DNA from: CAZNSX01 sp964575845
GTDB taxonomy: Bacteria; UBA8248; CAZNSX01
Length of the DNA stretch: 64,000 nt
Reading direction: 5' to 3'
NCBI GenBank assembly: GCA_964575845.1
Contig: CAZNSX010000001.1
Location: 558,001 to 622,000 of the forward strand
Shown here: in pieces, positions 42,332-51,121 of the stretch
Position numbering within the stretch: position 1 is the stretch's first letter
Layout of the letters: every line of letters begins with the position of its first letter
Made by a program: the position numbers and the translations under genes
The notes under the pieces: generated by a model
Database searches by the model: none
What the model was told of the DNA's origin: nothing
The model's input: the letters and a program-made list of their open reading frames with translations, nothing else

Positions 42332-43314
42332 TAGCCACACTGCTCAGTACCCGAAGGAACATCATCATGTTGCTGGGCGCATCGATATTATTCGCCATAT
42401 TACCCCTTTTCGCGGATCAGTTTGTCATCATCGTTCTCACGCAATGCATCATATGGGGAATCCTGGCTATGAGCCTCGACCTCATGTTGGGTTATACGGG
42501 GCTGGCCTCGCTCGGACATGGGGCTTACTTCGGGGCGGGTGCCTACGGAACCGCAATAATGTCGGTCTATTACCAAGCGCCCTTCATCGAGACAGTGCTG
42601 ATAAGTCTTCTCGTGGCCGCCATCGTGACGGCTATATTCGCACCGGTCGCCCTGAGGGCTTCGGGAATTTATTTCCTGATGATCACCTTTGCGCTTTCCA
42701 TGCTCATCTGGGGTCTTGCCTACCGCTGGGATTCCATGACCGGCGGAGAGAACGGGATAGCGGGCGTTGAGAGGCCAAGTTTTATACACGGCACGCTGGT
42801 CTTTCACTACTTCACATTGTTAATCGGTATCGGTGTATTCATCTTCTTTGCGGTGCTCGTGCGCTCTTCTTTCGGCAAGACCCTATTGGGGATCAGGGAG
42901 AGTGAATCACGCATGCGCAGCCTGGGATACAATGTGTGGCTTCATAAGTACATTATTTACATGATTTCGGGCGTCTTCAGCGGACTGGCGGGCTCTCTCT
43001 GGGTGCTCTACAACAGCTATGTCGCGCCATCGGATGTTGAGTTGCTGACCTCTTTCAACGCCCTTTTGATGGTCTCGGTGGGTGGCGCGGGGACGCTTGT
43101 CGGAGCGATCCTGGGATCGAGCATTTTTGTCTCCCTCCAGAACTTCGTGAACATCTACACAGAACGTTGGCTCACCGTCGTCGGGATCGTTTATATCGCG
43201 GTGGTTCTCTTTGCACCGGAAGGGATAATGGGTCTTCTCCGGAGGTTGCCGGCCAAAGAGGAGGTGAAAGAGAGGAGCACGGTGACCGAAGGGCTCAATA
43301 ATCCTATGAAATGA
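42328..43314 (+). CDS. livM: Branched-chain amino acid-type ABC permease LivM
   Basis: A 328-aa inner-membrane permease of the LivM family. Typical segments are MSLDLMLGYTGLASLGHGAYFGAGAY near the N-terminus, the GENGIAGV periplasmic loop, and VSVGGAGTLVGAILGSSIFV before the last helices. It starts at ATG 42328 within the livH stop (ATGA overlap), ensuring equal translation of the two channel subunits. A hydrophilic 25-residue tail follows the final helix. Confidence 0.94.
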   Translation: MIATLLSTRRNIIMLLGASILFAILPLFADQFVIIVLTQCIIWGILAMSLDLMLGYTGLASLGHGAYFGAGAYGTAIMSVYYQAPFIETVLISLLVAAIVTAIFAPVALRASGIYFLMITFALSMLIWGLAYRWDSMTGGENGIAGVERPSFIHGTLVFHYFTLLIGIGVFIFFAVLVRSSFGKTLLGIRESESRMRSLGYNVWLHKYIIYMISGVFSGLAGSLWVLYNSYVAPSDVELLTSFNALLMVSVGGAGTLVGAILGSSIFVSLQNFVNIYTERWLTVVGIVYIAVVLFAPEGIMGLLRRLPAKEEVKERSTVTEGLNNPMK

Positions 43315-43326
43315 GGAGGGATTGCA

Positions 43327-44583
43327 ATGAAGGGAATACTTCTTAAATTACTCGCAGTAAGTATTGCCGTGTCACTGGTGGTAATTCTGAGCCCGGGTCT
43401 TACCGGCGCTGAGAAAGGACCCATAAGGATCGGTTTGCTCACTTCAAAAACTGGCGTTCTCGCCATGCACGGTAAGGATCAGATGAACGCCATGGCGGTG
43501 TTCGTTGACAAGTATGGGAAAGAGATTGCCGGCCGCCCGGTGGAGTTCTTCATAGAGGACAACCAGAGTAACGTCGCTCTCGGAGTAACCAAAGTGCGCA
43601 AGCTCATCACCCGTGACAAGGTGCATATCGTAATGGGAGGACTCTTCGCCTCCACGGGCTACGCAATTGCACCCCTCGGAGATCAATATAAAGTTCCCAT
43701 CCTCGTGTGGTCCTGCCCCGATGACCTCTCTCAGCGCATGAGAAAAGAGTACGTGGTCAAGTACTTCGCCTGCAGCCAGGCCATGCACGCTCTCGGCCAT
43801 TGGGTGAGAACAAGCATGCCGGAGGTGAAGAAGGTTATCACCTTTGCTCCCGATTATGCCTTCGGCCATGAGACGGTGGGCGGCTTCCAGAAGGTCTTCG
43901 AGGATATGGGGGGCGAGGTGGTCCAGAAGCTTTACATGCCCATAAACACCGTTGATTATGGCCCATACATCGGGCAGCTGAGAAAAGATGCCGACGGCCT
44001 CTTCGCGGTGATGGCGGGAGCAATGGCTCTGCGCTTCCCGAAACAGCTTATGGAGGCAGGGCTTCTAAATAAGTATGTGCTTCTGGGTTACGGCTCGACC
44101 ACCGATGAATTCACCCTCCATGCCATGGGCGATGAGGCGATCGGGTGGATCACGGGCCTCATCTACAGCGCCGACATCGAAACCAAGGACAATCAAGAAT
44201 TCGTTGAGGCCTTCAACAAAAAAGCCGAAAAGGACCCCGGCTACTACGCCGAAGGGTATTATGGGGCTCTGCTCTACATTTACGAGGCGATAAAGGCCAT
44301 CAACGGGGATGTGGAGAACAAGGAGAAGTTCCTCAACACCTTGAAGACCATAAAGGTTACCGAGGGCATGCCCGGTGGCCCCAAGCAGTCTGACGGTTAC
44401 GGGAACCTGAACTCTAATGTGTACATCCGCCAGACGACAAAGGATGAAACTGGGAAAAAGATAAACAAGGTTCTCAAGGTATATGAAAATGTCAACCAGT
44501 TCTGGACCTATAAGCCTGAGGAGTTCCTGAAGCAGCCGGTTTACAGCAGGGACTTCCCGCCGTGCAAGTATTGCGAGAAATGA
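43327..44583 (+). CDS. livK: Branched-chain amino acid-type ABC binding protein LivK
   Basis: A 418-aa periplasmic binding protein of the type I (Peripla_BP_6) fold. The signal peptide is MKGILLKLLAVSIAVSLVVIL, with cleavage near TGAEKGP (about residue 29). The mature start IRIGLLTSKTGVLAMHGKDQ is classic for LivK/amide-binding proteins. Later segments PITFAP-like KVITFAPDYAFGHETVGGF also fit. It follows livM by 12 bases. Downstream a 15-bp hairpin separates it from livG. Confidence 0.93.
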   Translation: MKGILLKLLAVSIAVSLVVILSPGLTGAEKGPIRIGLLTSKTGVLAMHGKDQMNAMAVFVDKYGKEIAGRPVEFFIEDNQSNVALGVTKVRKLITRDKVHIVMGGLFASTGYAIAPLGDQYKVPILVWSCPDDLSQRMRKEYVVKYFACSQAMHALGHWVRTSMPEVKKVITFAPDYAFGHETVGGFQKVFEDMGGEVVQKLYMPINTVDYGPYIGQLRKDADGLFAVMAGAMALRFPKQLMEAGLLNKYVLLGYGSTTDEFTLHAMGDEAIGWITGLIYSADIETKDNQEFVEAFNKKAEKDPGYYAEGYYGALLYIYEAIKAINGDVENKEKFLNTLKTIKVTEGMPGGPKQSDGYGNLNSNVYIRQTTKDETGKKINKVLKVYENVNQFWTYKPEEFLKQPVYSRDFPPCKYCEK

Positions 44584-44615
44584 GAACGAGACCCCGTAGC
44601 ACCTAGAGGGAGCGA

Positions 44616-44664
44616 GCGCCGCGTGGGAGCGTGGCTGAGATGTTTCAAGGCTTCCACGCGGCGC
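44616..44664 (+). other. Strong 15-bp hairpin between livK and livG
   Basis: GCGCCGCGTGGGAGC (44616-44630) pairs with GCTTCCACGCGGCGC (44650-44664), 15 pairs with one G-T, and a 19-base loop. No T-run follows, so a Rho-independent terminator is unlikely. Such structures protect upstream mRNA from 3' decay; it would favour the binding protein over the ATPases. Confidence 0.6.
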
Positions 44665-44743
44665 CCACAATTCCTGTTCCTCATGGGGGGCGGGTGATTG
44701 GGTATGGCACCGGCGAGGGATACCACTCTTGAAGGATAATGCG

Positions 44744-45493
44744 ATGCAGTCTGACGCATGCCTCTCCCTGGAGAAGCTCACAAAACATTTCGGTGGGCTT
44801 GCTGCGGTCGAGGAAGTTGACCTTTTGGTGGAGGATGGTGAGCGTCGCGGTATCATAGGGCCTAACGGGGCTGGGAAAACGACGCTTTTCAATCTTATTA
44901 CCGGCGACCTGAAACCAACGAGGGGGAAAGTTTATCTACATGGAACAGACATAACCAACCTGCCCAGCCACCAGCGGGCATATCTGGGTATAGCCAGGAC
45001 ATTCCAACTCACAAACCTCTTCCCGAAACTCAGCCTGATGGACAACGTTCTCCTGGCCGCTCAGGCTTTGGAAAGGTCGAAGTTTTCAATGTTTCACACC
45101 ATAGACAGTCATCCCGAGATTCATAAGAGGGCGGAAGAGACTTTGGACAAGATGAACTTACTAGACAAGCGGGATGAGTTCGTCAAGAATCTTTCGTACG
45201 GTGACCAGAGGCAAATAGAGATAGCCCTTGCCCTTGTCGGAAATCCCAAGCTTTTGCTGCTGGATGAACCCACAGCCGGACTCTCGCCCGCCGAGTCGGC
45301 AACAATGGTCTCCTTGCTTAAAGAGCTCGATGCCGGGATAACAATGCTGATCATAGAGCACGACATGGATGTGGCCTTTCATCTGGCCGATAGGGTCATG
45401 GTCCTTCACGACGGATCGGTCCTGGCCGATGGACCCAGGGAGGAGGTCCGGTCCAATAAGACTGTCCAGGATATATATTTGGGATTCGATTAA
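44744..45493 (+). CDS. livG: Branched-chain amino acid-type ABC ATPase LivG
   Basis: A 250-aa cytoplasmic ATPase. Walker A is GPNGAGKTT, the signature is LSYGDQRQIEIALAL, Walker B is LLLLDEPTAGLSPAE and the switch His is in IIEHDMDVAF. Two starts are possible: TTG 44729 and ATG 44744; the ATG has AAGGA seven bases upstream and matches the family N-terminus (CLSLEKLTKHFGG). It works with LivF on the LivHM channel. The livF start lies ten bases after its stop. Confidence 0.93.
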   Translation: MQSDACLSLEKLTKHFGGLAAVEEVDLLVEDGERRGIIGPNGAGKTTLFNLITGDLKPTRGKVYLHGTDITNLPSHQRAYLGIARTFQLTNLFPKLSLMDNVLLAAQALERSKFSMFHTIDSHPEIHKRAEETLDKMNLLDKRDEFVKNLSYGDQRQIEIALALVGNPKLLLLDEPTAGLSPAESATMVSLLKELDAGITMLIIEHDMDVAFHLADRVMVLHDGSVLADGPREEVRSNKTVQDIYLGFD

Positions 45494-45503
45494 CGGAGAG
45501 TTT

Positions 45504-46211
45504 ATGCTGCAGGTGGACCGTATCCACACATACTATGGTGACAGCTATGTCATCCAAGGCATTTCCCTGGAGGTGGCGCCGGGGTCGATAGTCGCCGTCC
45601 TCGGAAGGAACGGGATGGGCAAGACAACCTTGATACGTTCGATCATAGGCTTTACCAAACCGCGGGAAGGGAAGGTAGTATTCAAAGGTGTGGATGTTAC
45701 CAATCTGCCCTCGCATGCGATCGTGAAAATGGGGATGGCCCTCGTGCCTCAAGGGAGGCGAATTTTCCCCTCCCTTACTGTGATAGAAAATCTAAGACTT
45801 GGCCTAAGAAGAAATCATGAAGTTGCCGCTCAAGATCAGTGGACCTTGGACAGAATACTCGAGCTCTTTCCGCGTCTCAAAGCACGTCTCAATAACATGG
45901 GCAACAGGCTCAGCGGCGGTGAGCAGCAGATGTTGGCCATCGCTCGAGCACTGATGACTAATCCCCAGTTGCTTCTCCTCGATGAACCAACCGAAGGCCT
46001 CGCTCCCCTATTGGTAAGGGCTCTGGGTGACGTCATTCTTCAACTCAGAGAAAAGAGCCTATCCATTCTGTTAGTGGAGCAGAACATGAAGTTCGCTCTC
46101 GCAACTTCCGACTACGTCCACATATTAAGTCGGGGGCGTGTTGTTCACTCCTCCTCTCCCCAGGAGCTTTCCGATGACGATGAGATAAAGGCACGTTTCC
46201 TGGGGGTATAA
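45504..46211 (+). CDS. livF: Branched-chain amino acid-type ABC ATPase LivF
   Basis: A 235-aa cytoplasmic ATPase, the second nucleotide-binding subunit of the Liv importer. Walker A is GRNGMGKTT, the signature is LSGGEQQMLAIARAL, Walker B is LLLLDEPTEGLAP, and the switch His is replaced by Q in LLVEQNMKFAL, as usual in LivF. The frame is open 45 codons upstream inside livG, but ATG 45504 follows ACGGAGAG and begins at the family N-terminus (MLQVDRIHTYYG). A good terminator follows. A decayed relative of this gene lies at 55.5 kb. Confidence 0.94.
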   Translation: MLQVDRIHTYYGDSYVIQGISLEVAPGSIVAVLGRNGMGKTTLIRSIIGFTKPREGKVVFKGVDVTNLPSHAIVKMGMALVPQGRRIFPSLTVIENLRLGLRRNHEVAAQDQWTLDRILELFPRLKARLNNMGNRLSGGEQQMLAIARALMTNPQLLLLDEPTEGLAPLLVRALGDVILQLREKSLSILLVEQNMKFALATSDYVHILSRGRVVHSSSPQELSDDDEIKARFLGV

Positions 46212-46216
46212 GCGGG

Positions 46217-46259
46217 GAACCCGTCAGCTATAACTCTTCTATGAGGGACGGGTTCTTTT
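46217..46259 (+). terminator. Rho-independent terminator after livF
   Basis: GAACCCGTC (46217-46225) pairs perfectly with GACGGGTTC (46247-46255), and TTTT follows at once. The 21-base loop is long, but the nine-base stem is strong. It begins six bases after the livF stop and ends the Liv operon. Confidence 0.7.
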
Positions 46260-46345
46260 CATAGCACTATTTGTCAGATGATAGTGGGAAAGTTGTTTTT
46301 TTTCTTCACTCTCGTGAGCAATCCTTAGAGAGGGAGGGTTGATTC

Positions 46346-47563
46346 ATGGTAGATTTCAGGTTATCAGAGGAGCAGATTGCTCTTCAAAAATTAGCCAGGG
46401 ATTTTGCGGAGAAGGAGATAAAGCCGATAGCGTCCGAGTATGACCGGATGGCTGACCCGAATGAAGCGTTGGAGAAGTTTCCCTGGCATGTAATAAAGAA
46501 AGGCTCCGAGGTGGGGCTGAGGACCGCGGCCCTGCCCGAGGAGTATGGGGGGGCAAACATCGGGATACTCACGCACCTCATCATGTTGGAGGAGCTCTGC
46601 CAGGGGGATTCCGGCTTTGCTACACATTTCCACCAGGCCTGGAAGATGGCGCGCCTTCTCACCCACCGATGCACCCCCGAGCAGCGAGACCACTTCTTGC
46701 CGAAATTCACCGGGGATGACACGGCACTGCTGGGCGTGGGAATATGTGAACCCGACTGTGGATGCGATAACATGCTCCCCTATGATGAGCCTGATGGTGG
46801 TGTGCGCACCTCGGCCGAGAGGAAGGGGGATGAATGGGTCATCAACGGTACAAAGCACTTCATCGCCTGCGGTGCCGTTGGAAAGCTCTTCTTCGTTGCC
46901 ACCCGCACCGACAAAACAGTGGGCGTCACCCAGGGCATGACAGTATTTCTGATCGAGAAGGGGACGCCTGGGTTCCGGGTCGGGCGCATCCACGATAAAC
47001 TCGGAAACCGGCTGATGATGAACGCGGAGCTTGTCTTCGAGAACTGCCGCGTGCCCGATTTCAACCGCGTGAGCGAGGTGGGGAAGGGGCTCCAGTTCTT
47101 GGCCGCCTTCGGCGCAAAGCACGTGCCCACGACAGGGGCATTTGGGCTCGCGCTGGCTAGGGCGGCATTTGAATATGCCGTTGAGTATGCAAAGGACAGG
47201 GTCCAGGGCGGGAGGCCGATCATAGAGCATCCCACAGTTGCCCTCAGGCTTGCAGAGATGGCTTCGCTGGTCGAGGCCGCCAGGGCCGTATCCATGAAGG
47301 CTGCGTGGGAGGCTGATCAACCGGATTACAAGCCCATGGTCGGCATTCTCTCCTCCATTTTCTCCTCGGACGTGGGGCCCAAGGTCTGCGATATGGCCCT
47401 GCAGGTTCTGGGGGGCTACGGATACATGAAAGATTACCCCATCGAGAAATTGCTGAGGGATGCTTTAATGTGCTATCACATCGATGGTGTCTCCGATGTT
47501 CACCGCATCAAGATCGGCCAAATACTCCAAGGGGTAGTGCGAACGGGGTATATAGGGCAATAA
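46346..47563 (+). CDS. Acyl-CoA dehydrogenase-family flavoprotein with Asp at the catalytic-base position
   Basis: A 405-aa FAD enzyme of the acyl-CoA dehydrogenase family with the usual N-terminal helices, central beta domain (GVGICEPDCGCDNM in place of the common T-E-P-x-x-GSD) and C-terminal helices (QVLGGYGYMKDYPIEKLLRDA). In most members the base is Glu in YEGTS; here the matching segment is HIDGVSD, so Asp (D380) replaces Glu, and no Glu is seen in the alternative helix-G position. It could still oxidise an acyl-CoA, or catalyse another reaction such as nitroalkane-type oxidation. It is the first gene after the Liv operon terminator and precedes a 3-hydroxyacyl-CoA dehydrogenase. Confidence 0.9.
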   Translation: MVDFRLSEEQIALQKLARDFAEKEIKPIASEYDRMADPNEALEKFPWHVIKKGSEVGLRTAALPEEYGGANIGILTHLIMLEELCQGDSGFATHFHQAWKMARLLTHRCTPEQRDHFLPKFTGDDTALLGVGICEPDCGCDNMLPYDEPDGGVRTSAERKGDEWVINGTKHFIACGAVGKLFFVATRTDKTVGVTQGMTVFLIEKGTPGFRVGRIHDKLGNRLMMNAELVFENCRVPDFNRVSEVGKGLQFLAAFGAKHVPTTGAFGLALARAAFEYAVEYAKDRVQGGRPIIEHPTVALRLAEMASLVEAARAVSMKAAWEADQPDYKPMVGILSSIFSSDVGPKVCDMALQVLGGYGYMKDYPIEKLLRDALMCYHIDGVSDVHRIKIGQILQGVVRTGYIGQ

Positions 47564-47615
47564 ACGCCCCCCGGAGCGAATGCAGCTCCCTTCCGCCTTC
47601 AAAGGGGATTCAGGT

Positions 47616-48566
47616 GTGAGCGTTGAAGCTATCAAAAATATAGCGGTGATAGGTGGCGGGTATGTGGGCCACGGTCTCGCTCAGGAGTTCGCGCAGGCCG
47701 GATACACTGTTTCCATGTATAACCGGTCGAGAGAAAGCTCTGGGAGGGCCATGCTGAATATAGAAGCCTCGCTGCGGCTTCTCTCAGAAAACAACATGAT
47801 TGATGAGAGCGAAGTCGAGAAGACGCTCTCCCGAATCACCCCTTACCAAGATCTCTCTCTTGCAGCGGAAAGAGCAGACTTCGTTATTGAATCTGTCGCT
47901 GAAAACTTGCCGCTGAAGCAGGAGATATTTAGGTCTCTCGGCGAAATATGCCCAGAAGATGTAGTCTTGGCCAGCGACACCTCTTCCCTCAGAATCACAG
48001 AGATCGCCGCAAGGACAAAAAAGCCAGAGCGGACCATCACGGCGCATCACTACACGCCGCCGCCGCTCATACCCGTGGTCGAGGTGGCGCCCGGAGAGCT
48101 TACCGACGGGAAAACCGTGAGCCGCACCGTGGAGCTTTTGAAGGGCATCGGGAAAAAGCCCGTCTTGGTGAAAGAGGTTCCGGGTCACATCGGGGTGAGG
48201 CTGACCACGGCCCTCAGGCGTGAAGCTTATTCCATGGTGGAGAAAGGGATAGCGAGCCCCGAGGATGTGGACACGGTCCTCAAAGACGTTTCCAGGCTCT
48301 TGACCCAGGTGGGGATACTCGAGGTCTCCGACCTATCCGGTCTCGATGTTATGTTGGATGTCCAGTCCTATCTGCAGAAGGAGATCGACGGGGGGCCCGA
48401 CCCCTCGCCACTTCTTCGCGAGAAGGTGAAGAGAGGGGAGTTGGGCATTAAGAGCGGCAGGGGATTTTACAATTGGTCGCCCGAAGCCATAGCCGATGTC
48501 AAGAGGAGGAGGGACAGTGCCCTCCTGGGATTGTTAAAGGAAGATATGGAAGAGAGGAAAAGGTGA
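47616..48566 (+). CDS. 3-hydroxyacyl-CoA dehydrogenase family oxidoreductase
   Basis: About 316 aa, NAD-dependent. The Rossmann motif is IAVIGGGYVGHGLAQEFAQAG (shown in part), later VIESVAENLPLKQEIF and SDTSSLRITEIA; ITAHHYTPPPLIPVVEVAPG is the catalytic His/substrate region of 3-hydroxyacyl-CoA dehydrogenases, and the C-terminal helical domain ends GIKSGRGFYNWS. It oxidises a 3-hydroxyacyl-CoA or a 3-hydroxy acid. Two starts are possible: ATG 47580 with GGAG only three bases away, and GTG 47616 with AAGGGGA at seven bases; the latter gives the usual short N-terminus. It continues the beta-oxidation-like cluster after the dehydrogenase at 46346. Confidence 0.9.
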   Translation: MSVEAIKNIAVIGGGYVGHGLAQEFAQAGYTVSMYNRSRESSGRAMLNIEASLRLLSENNMIDESEVEKTLSRITPYQDLSLAAERADFVIESVAENLPLKQEIFRSLGEICPEDVVLASDTSSLRITEIAARTKKPERTITAHHYTPPPLIPVVEVAPGELTDGKTVSRTVELLKGIGKKPVLVKEVPGHIGVRLTTALRREAYSMVEKGIASPEDVDTVLKDVSRLLTQVGILEVSDLSGLDVMLDVQSYLQKEIDGGPDPSPLLREKVKRGELGIKSGRGFYNWSPEAIADVKRRRDSALLGLLKEDMEERKR

Positions 48567-48575
48567 GGAGGATGA

Positions 48576-49787
48576 ATGATGGCGCTCAGGTACACCAATA
48601 ACTTTTATCCGAGATTCTCCGCGAAAGAATATCATGACCGCTATGAGCGGATCCGGCGGGGGATGAAGGAGGAGAACCTGGACTGCCTTATTATCTACGG
48701 TGCGCATACCTTCTTCGGAACCGACCCGGGACAGTCAAACGTAATCTACCTCTCCGCGTATGCCGCCTTTCACCATACCTATATTGTCTTTCCGCGGTCC
48801 GGCGACCCGACGCTTTTCCTCTGGATCGGGGTACACTTAAAAAACGCTCAAAGCATGTCCGTCATCAAGGATATCCGCGTGGGCCCGACAGGGGCGGTTG
48901 CCGATCGGATCATCGAACTCGGGTGTGACCAGGGCAACATCGGTATGGTGGGATATGGCTGGGGAGGTGTGGATTGCACCGTGCCGGTAGAGGATTGGAA
49001 AGTCCTCACGAAGAAGCTTTCCCGGGCAAATTTCAAGACGGTAACCGGCTGGTATAACAAGTTCAAGGAGGTTTTGAGCAAAGAGGAAATCAAGTTTGTG
49101 AAGAGAGGGGCGGAGATAAACGATGCGGCTTACAAGGCTCTTGTGAAGGCCATAAGGCCCGGCAAGACCACCGACTCCCAGCTCCTGGACGTGGCCCTGG
49201 CTACGGTCCACAGCATGGGGGGGAGAATACCTTTCGGCCATGTGGAATCCACTCCGATGTCAGCTCCTTCGACCTATTATCCGAATCCCTATCCTCTGAA
49301 CCGCACCATAGAGAGGGGGGATGTGGTTTTAACGGAGATCGCGGCGGGATGGGGGGGATACATGGGAAAGATCTGGGGAACCATCTTTGTGGGCAAGCCC
49401 AACAAGCTCTACGGGGAGCTCTTCGAGCTGGCGCAAGACTGTTACAGGGGTCTGGTGAAAGGCATAAAGCCTGGGCTCAGGGGGAAGGATATGCAGTCGG
49501 CCCTTGCGGGTCGGATCCTCGATGCGGGTTACGATTCGCTCTCCATTATCCACGGCTGGAGCATGTACAACACGGCCCCCAGCATCGCGCTTCTGGGGAA
49601 ACCCCTCTGCGACCCCAAGGATATGGAGTATGAATTCCTCCCGGGCCATACTTATTCCGTTGTGGGCTGGCCCGTGGAGAAAAACTTGAAGTACGGCCTG
49701 TGGCTGGGAGATTCCTGCCTGGTCACGAAGACCGGCTGCAGGAGCATACACGAGGATTACCGGGTAGACGAGATGGTGGTAGTGTAA
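48576..49787 (+). CDS. M24-fold protein (creatinase/Xaa-Pro type) lacking the metal ligands
   Basis: A 403-aa pita-bread-fold protein: N-terminal creatinase domain (residues 20-155) and C-terminal M24 domain. In metallopeptidases of this fold two Asp, one His and two Glu bind metals. Here the first Asp is E254 (VVLTEIAAG), the second aligns with K265 (GYMGKIWGT), His is kept as H326, and the last Glu aligns with K385 (CLVTKTG). It is therefore unlikely to be a metal-dependent peptidase; creatine amidinohydrolase, the metal-free member of this fold, is a better model. GAGGAGG precedes the ATG, ten bases after the previous stop. Inferred role: metal-free C-N or related hydrolysis of the imported compound. 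Confidence 0.87.
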   Translation: MMALRYTNNFYPRFSAKEYHDRYERIRRGMKEENLDCLIIYGAHTFFGTDPGQSNVIYLSAYAAFHHTYIVFPRSGDPTLFLWIGVHLKNAQSMSVIKDIRVGPTGAVADRIIELGCDQGNIGMVGYGWGGVDCTVPVEDWKVLTKKLSRANFKTVTGWYNKFKEVLSKEEIKFVKRGAEINDAAYKALVKAIRPGKTTDSQLLDVALATVHSMGGRIPFGHVESTPMSAPSTYYPNPYPLNRTIERGDVVLTEIAAGWGGYMGKIWGTIFVGKPNKLYGELFELAQDCYRGLVKGIKPGLRGKDMQSALAGRILDAGYDSLSIIHGWSMYNTAPSIALLGKPLCDPKDMEYEFLPGHTYSVVGWPVEKNLKYGLWLGDSCLVTKTGCRSIHEDYRVDEMVVV

Positions 49788-49879
49788 CGATTCTCCTTTA
49801 CCTGAGAAAAGCTCTCGGTTAATCAGATGGGCGGATGGAATAGGGGATGAAGGGGGGCAGTACCCCTAAGCTCTTTTAC

Positions 49880-49901
49880 GCGCCGGCGGGCGCTTGTTTT
49901 T
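49880..49901 (+). terminator. Possible terminator abutting the Fe-alcohol dehydrogenase start
   Basis: GCGCC (49880-49884) pairs with GGCGC (49889-49893) over a four-base loop, then TTGTTTTT. The stem is short but fully GC. It lies 92 bases after the M24-fold gene and immediately before the next coding region, so it may be an attenuator rather than a simple end. Confidence 0.4.
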
Positions 49902-49913
49902 GTGTCTTGCGAG

Positions 49914-51092
49914 ATGGACTATAAGGCCGCAAGGTTTCCCCGCGATATAGTCTTCGGGTGGGGGAGCATCATCCACCTGAAGGCTCTGGGAGCCTCCAGG
50001 GCCTTCCTTGTGACCGACAGCACTGTGGTCAAGATGGAGGGCTTCCGGGAAGGGGTGGAGTGTCTTGAGGAAGCGAGGGTCGAGTGGGAGCTCTTTGATG
50101 AGGTCGAGCCAGAGCCCTCCATAGGCACGGTGCTGCGTGGGGCTGAACGTATGCGGCGCTTCAGCCCCGAGGTGGTCATTGCTTTGGGAGGGGGCTCTCC
50201 CATTGATGCCGCGAAAGCCATGAGGGTTTTTTTTGAACACCCGGACCTGAGCTTCGAAGACGTCCGTTTCCCCCCCCGCCTTACAATCCCTCCCCTTAGC
50301 CGCACGAGGCTCGTTGCCATACCGACGACCAGCGGGACGGGCTCGGAGGCCACGCCCGGAGCCATAATCTCGGAGGAAATCACCAAGAGAAAGTGCGGTA
50401 TTTCTTCACCCGAGCTGATCCCCCACTTGGCCATCCTTGACCCCGCCCTGGCAGCGTCCATGCCTCCCGAGCTGACGGCCCACACGGGGCTCGATGCTCT
50501 CAGCCATGCCATCGAGTCCTTTGTATCAAGAGGAGCAAACCCCTTCTCTAAGCCTCTTTCGAGGGAGGCTGCAAGCCTCATCTTCGAGAACCTCCCTCGG
50601 GTATACCTCAATGGAACTGACAGGGAGGGCCGTGAAAAAATGCACTGGGCCGCGGCCCTGGCGGGGCTTGCATTTGCCAGCACAGGCCTTGGCCTCTGCC
50701 ACAGCATGGCCTCACCCCTGGGCGCGACCTTCGGCATCCCTCACGGGAAGATATGCGGAATGCTCTTGCCTTACGTCATAGCCTTCAACGCGCCGGCTGC
50801 GGGAGCCGCCTACGGGGAGATGGCCCTCGCACTCGGCCTTCGCCAGGGTCGTCGCGCGGGTCCCGTGCGCCCTCTTATCCGTGCAGTGAGAGAGCTGCTC
50901 AGCTCCTTGGGTCTTCCCCTTTCGCTGGCCGAATATGGTATAAGGGAAGGAGAGTTCAGGGAGAAGTTGGGGACTCTCTCTGAGCTTTCCTTTTCTGCAT
51001 TCCCGACCCTCACAAACCCTCGTGTGTCCTCGTCGGGGGAAGTACGAGCTCTCATGGAATGCGTATACGAAGGGAGTGAGGTGACTCTCTGA
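49914..51092 (+). CDS. Iron-containing (group III) alcohol dehydrogenase
   Basis: A 392-aa NAD(P)-dependent dehydrogenase of the Fe-ADH family. The cofactor motif is ALGGGSPIDAAKAM near residues 90-103, and the metal ligands lie in LDALSHAIES and in CHSMASPLGATFGIPHGKICG (part shown), i.e. one Asp and three His. A GTG at 49902 in the same frame is four codons upstream, but it sits against the terminator-like hairpin, and the ATG at 49914 starts the usual N-terminus (MDYKAARFPRDIVFG). It would convert an alcohol to an aldehyde, which fits the aldehyde oxidoreductase encoded next. Confidence 0.9.
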   Translation: MDYKAARFPRDIVFGWGSIIHLKALGASRAFLVTDSTVVKMEGFREGVECLEEARVEWELFDEVEPEPSIGTVLRGAERMRRFSPEVVIALGGGSPIDAAKAMRVFFEHPDLSFEDVRFPPRLTIPPLSRTRLVAIPTTSGTGSEATPGAIISEEITKRKCGISSPELIPHLAILDPALAASMPPELTAHTGLDALSHAIESFVSRGANPFSKPLSREAASLIFENLPRVYLNGTDREGREKMHWAAALAGLAFASTGLGLCHSMASPLGATFGIPHGKICGMLLPYVIAFNAPAAGAAYGEMALALGLRQGRRAGPVRPLIRAVRELLSSLGLPLSLAEYGIREGEFREKLGTLSELSFSAFPTLTNPRVSSSGEVRALMECVYEGSEVTL

Positions 51093-51121
51093 TCGCATCG
51101 TAGGCTAGGGAGAAAAGCAAG

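Noticed and set aside
46391..47320. 309-aa minus-strand open frame over the acyl-CoA dehydrogenase
   Set aside because: It is a shadow of the plus-strand dehydrogenase, whose motifs are unambiguous.
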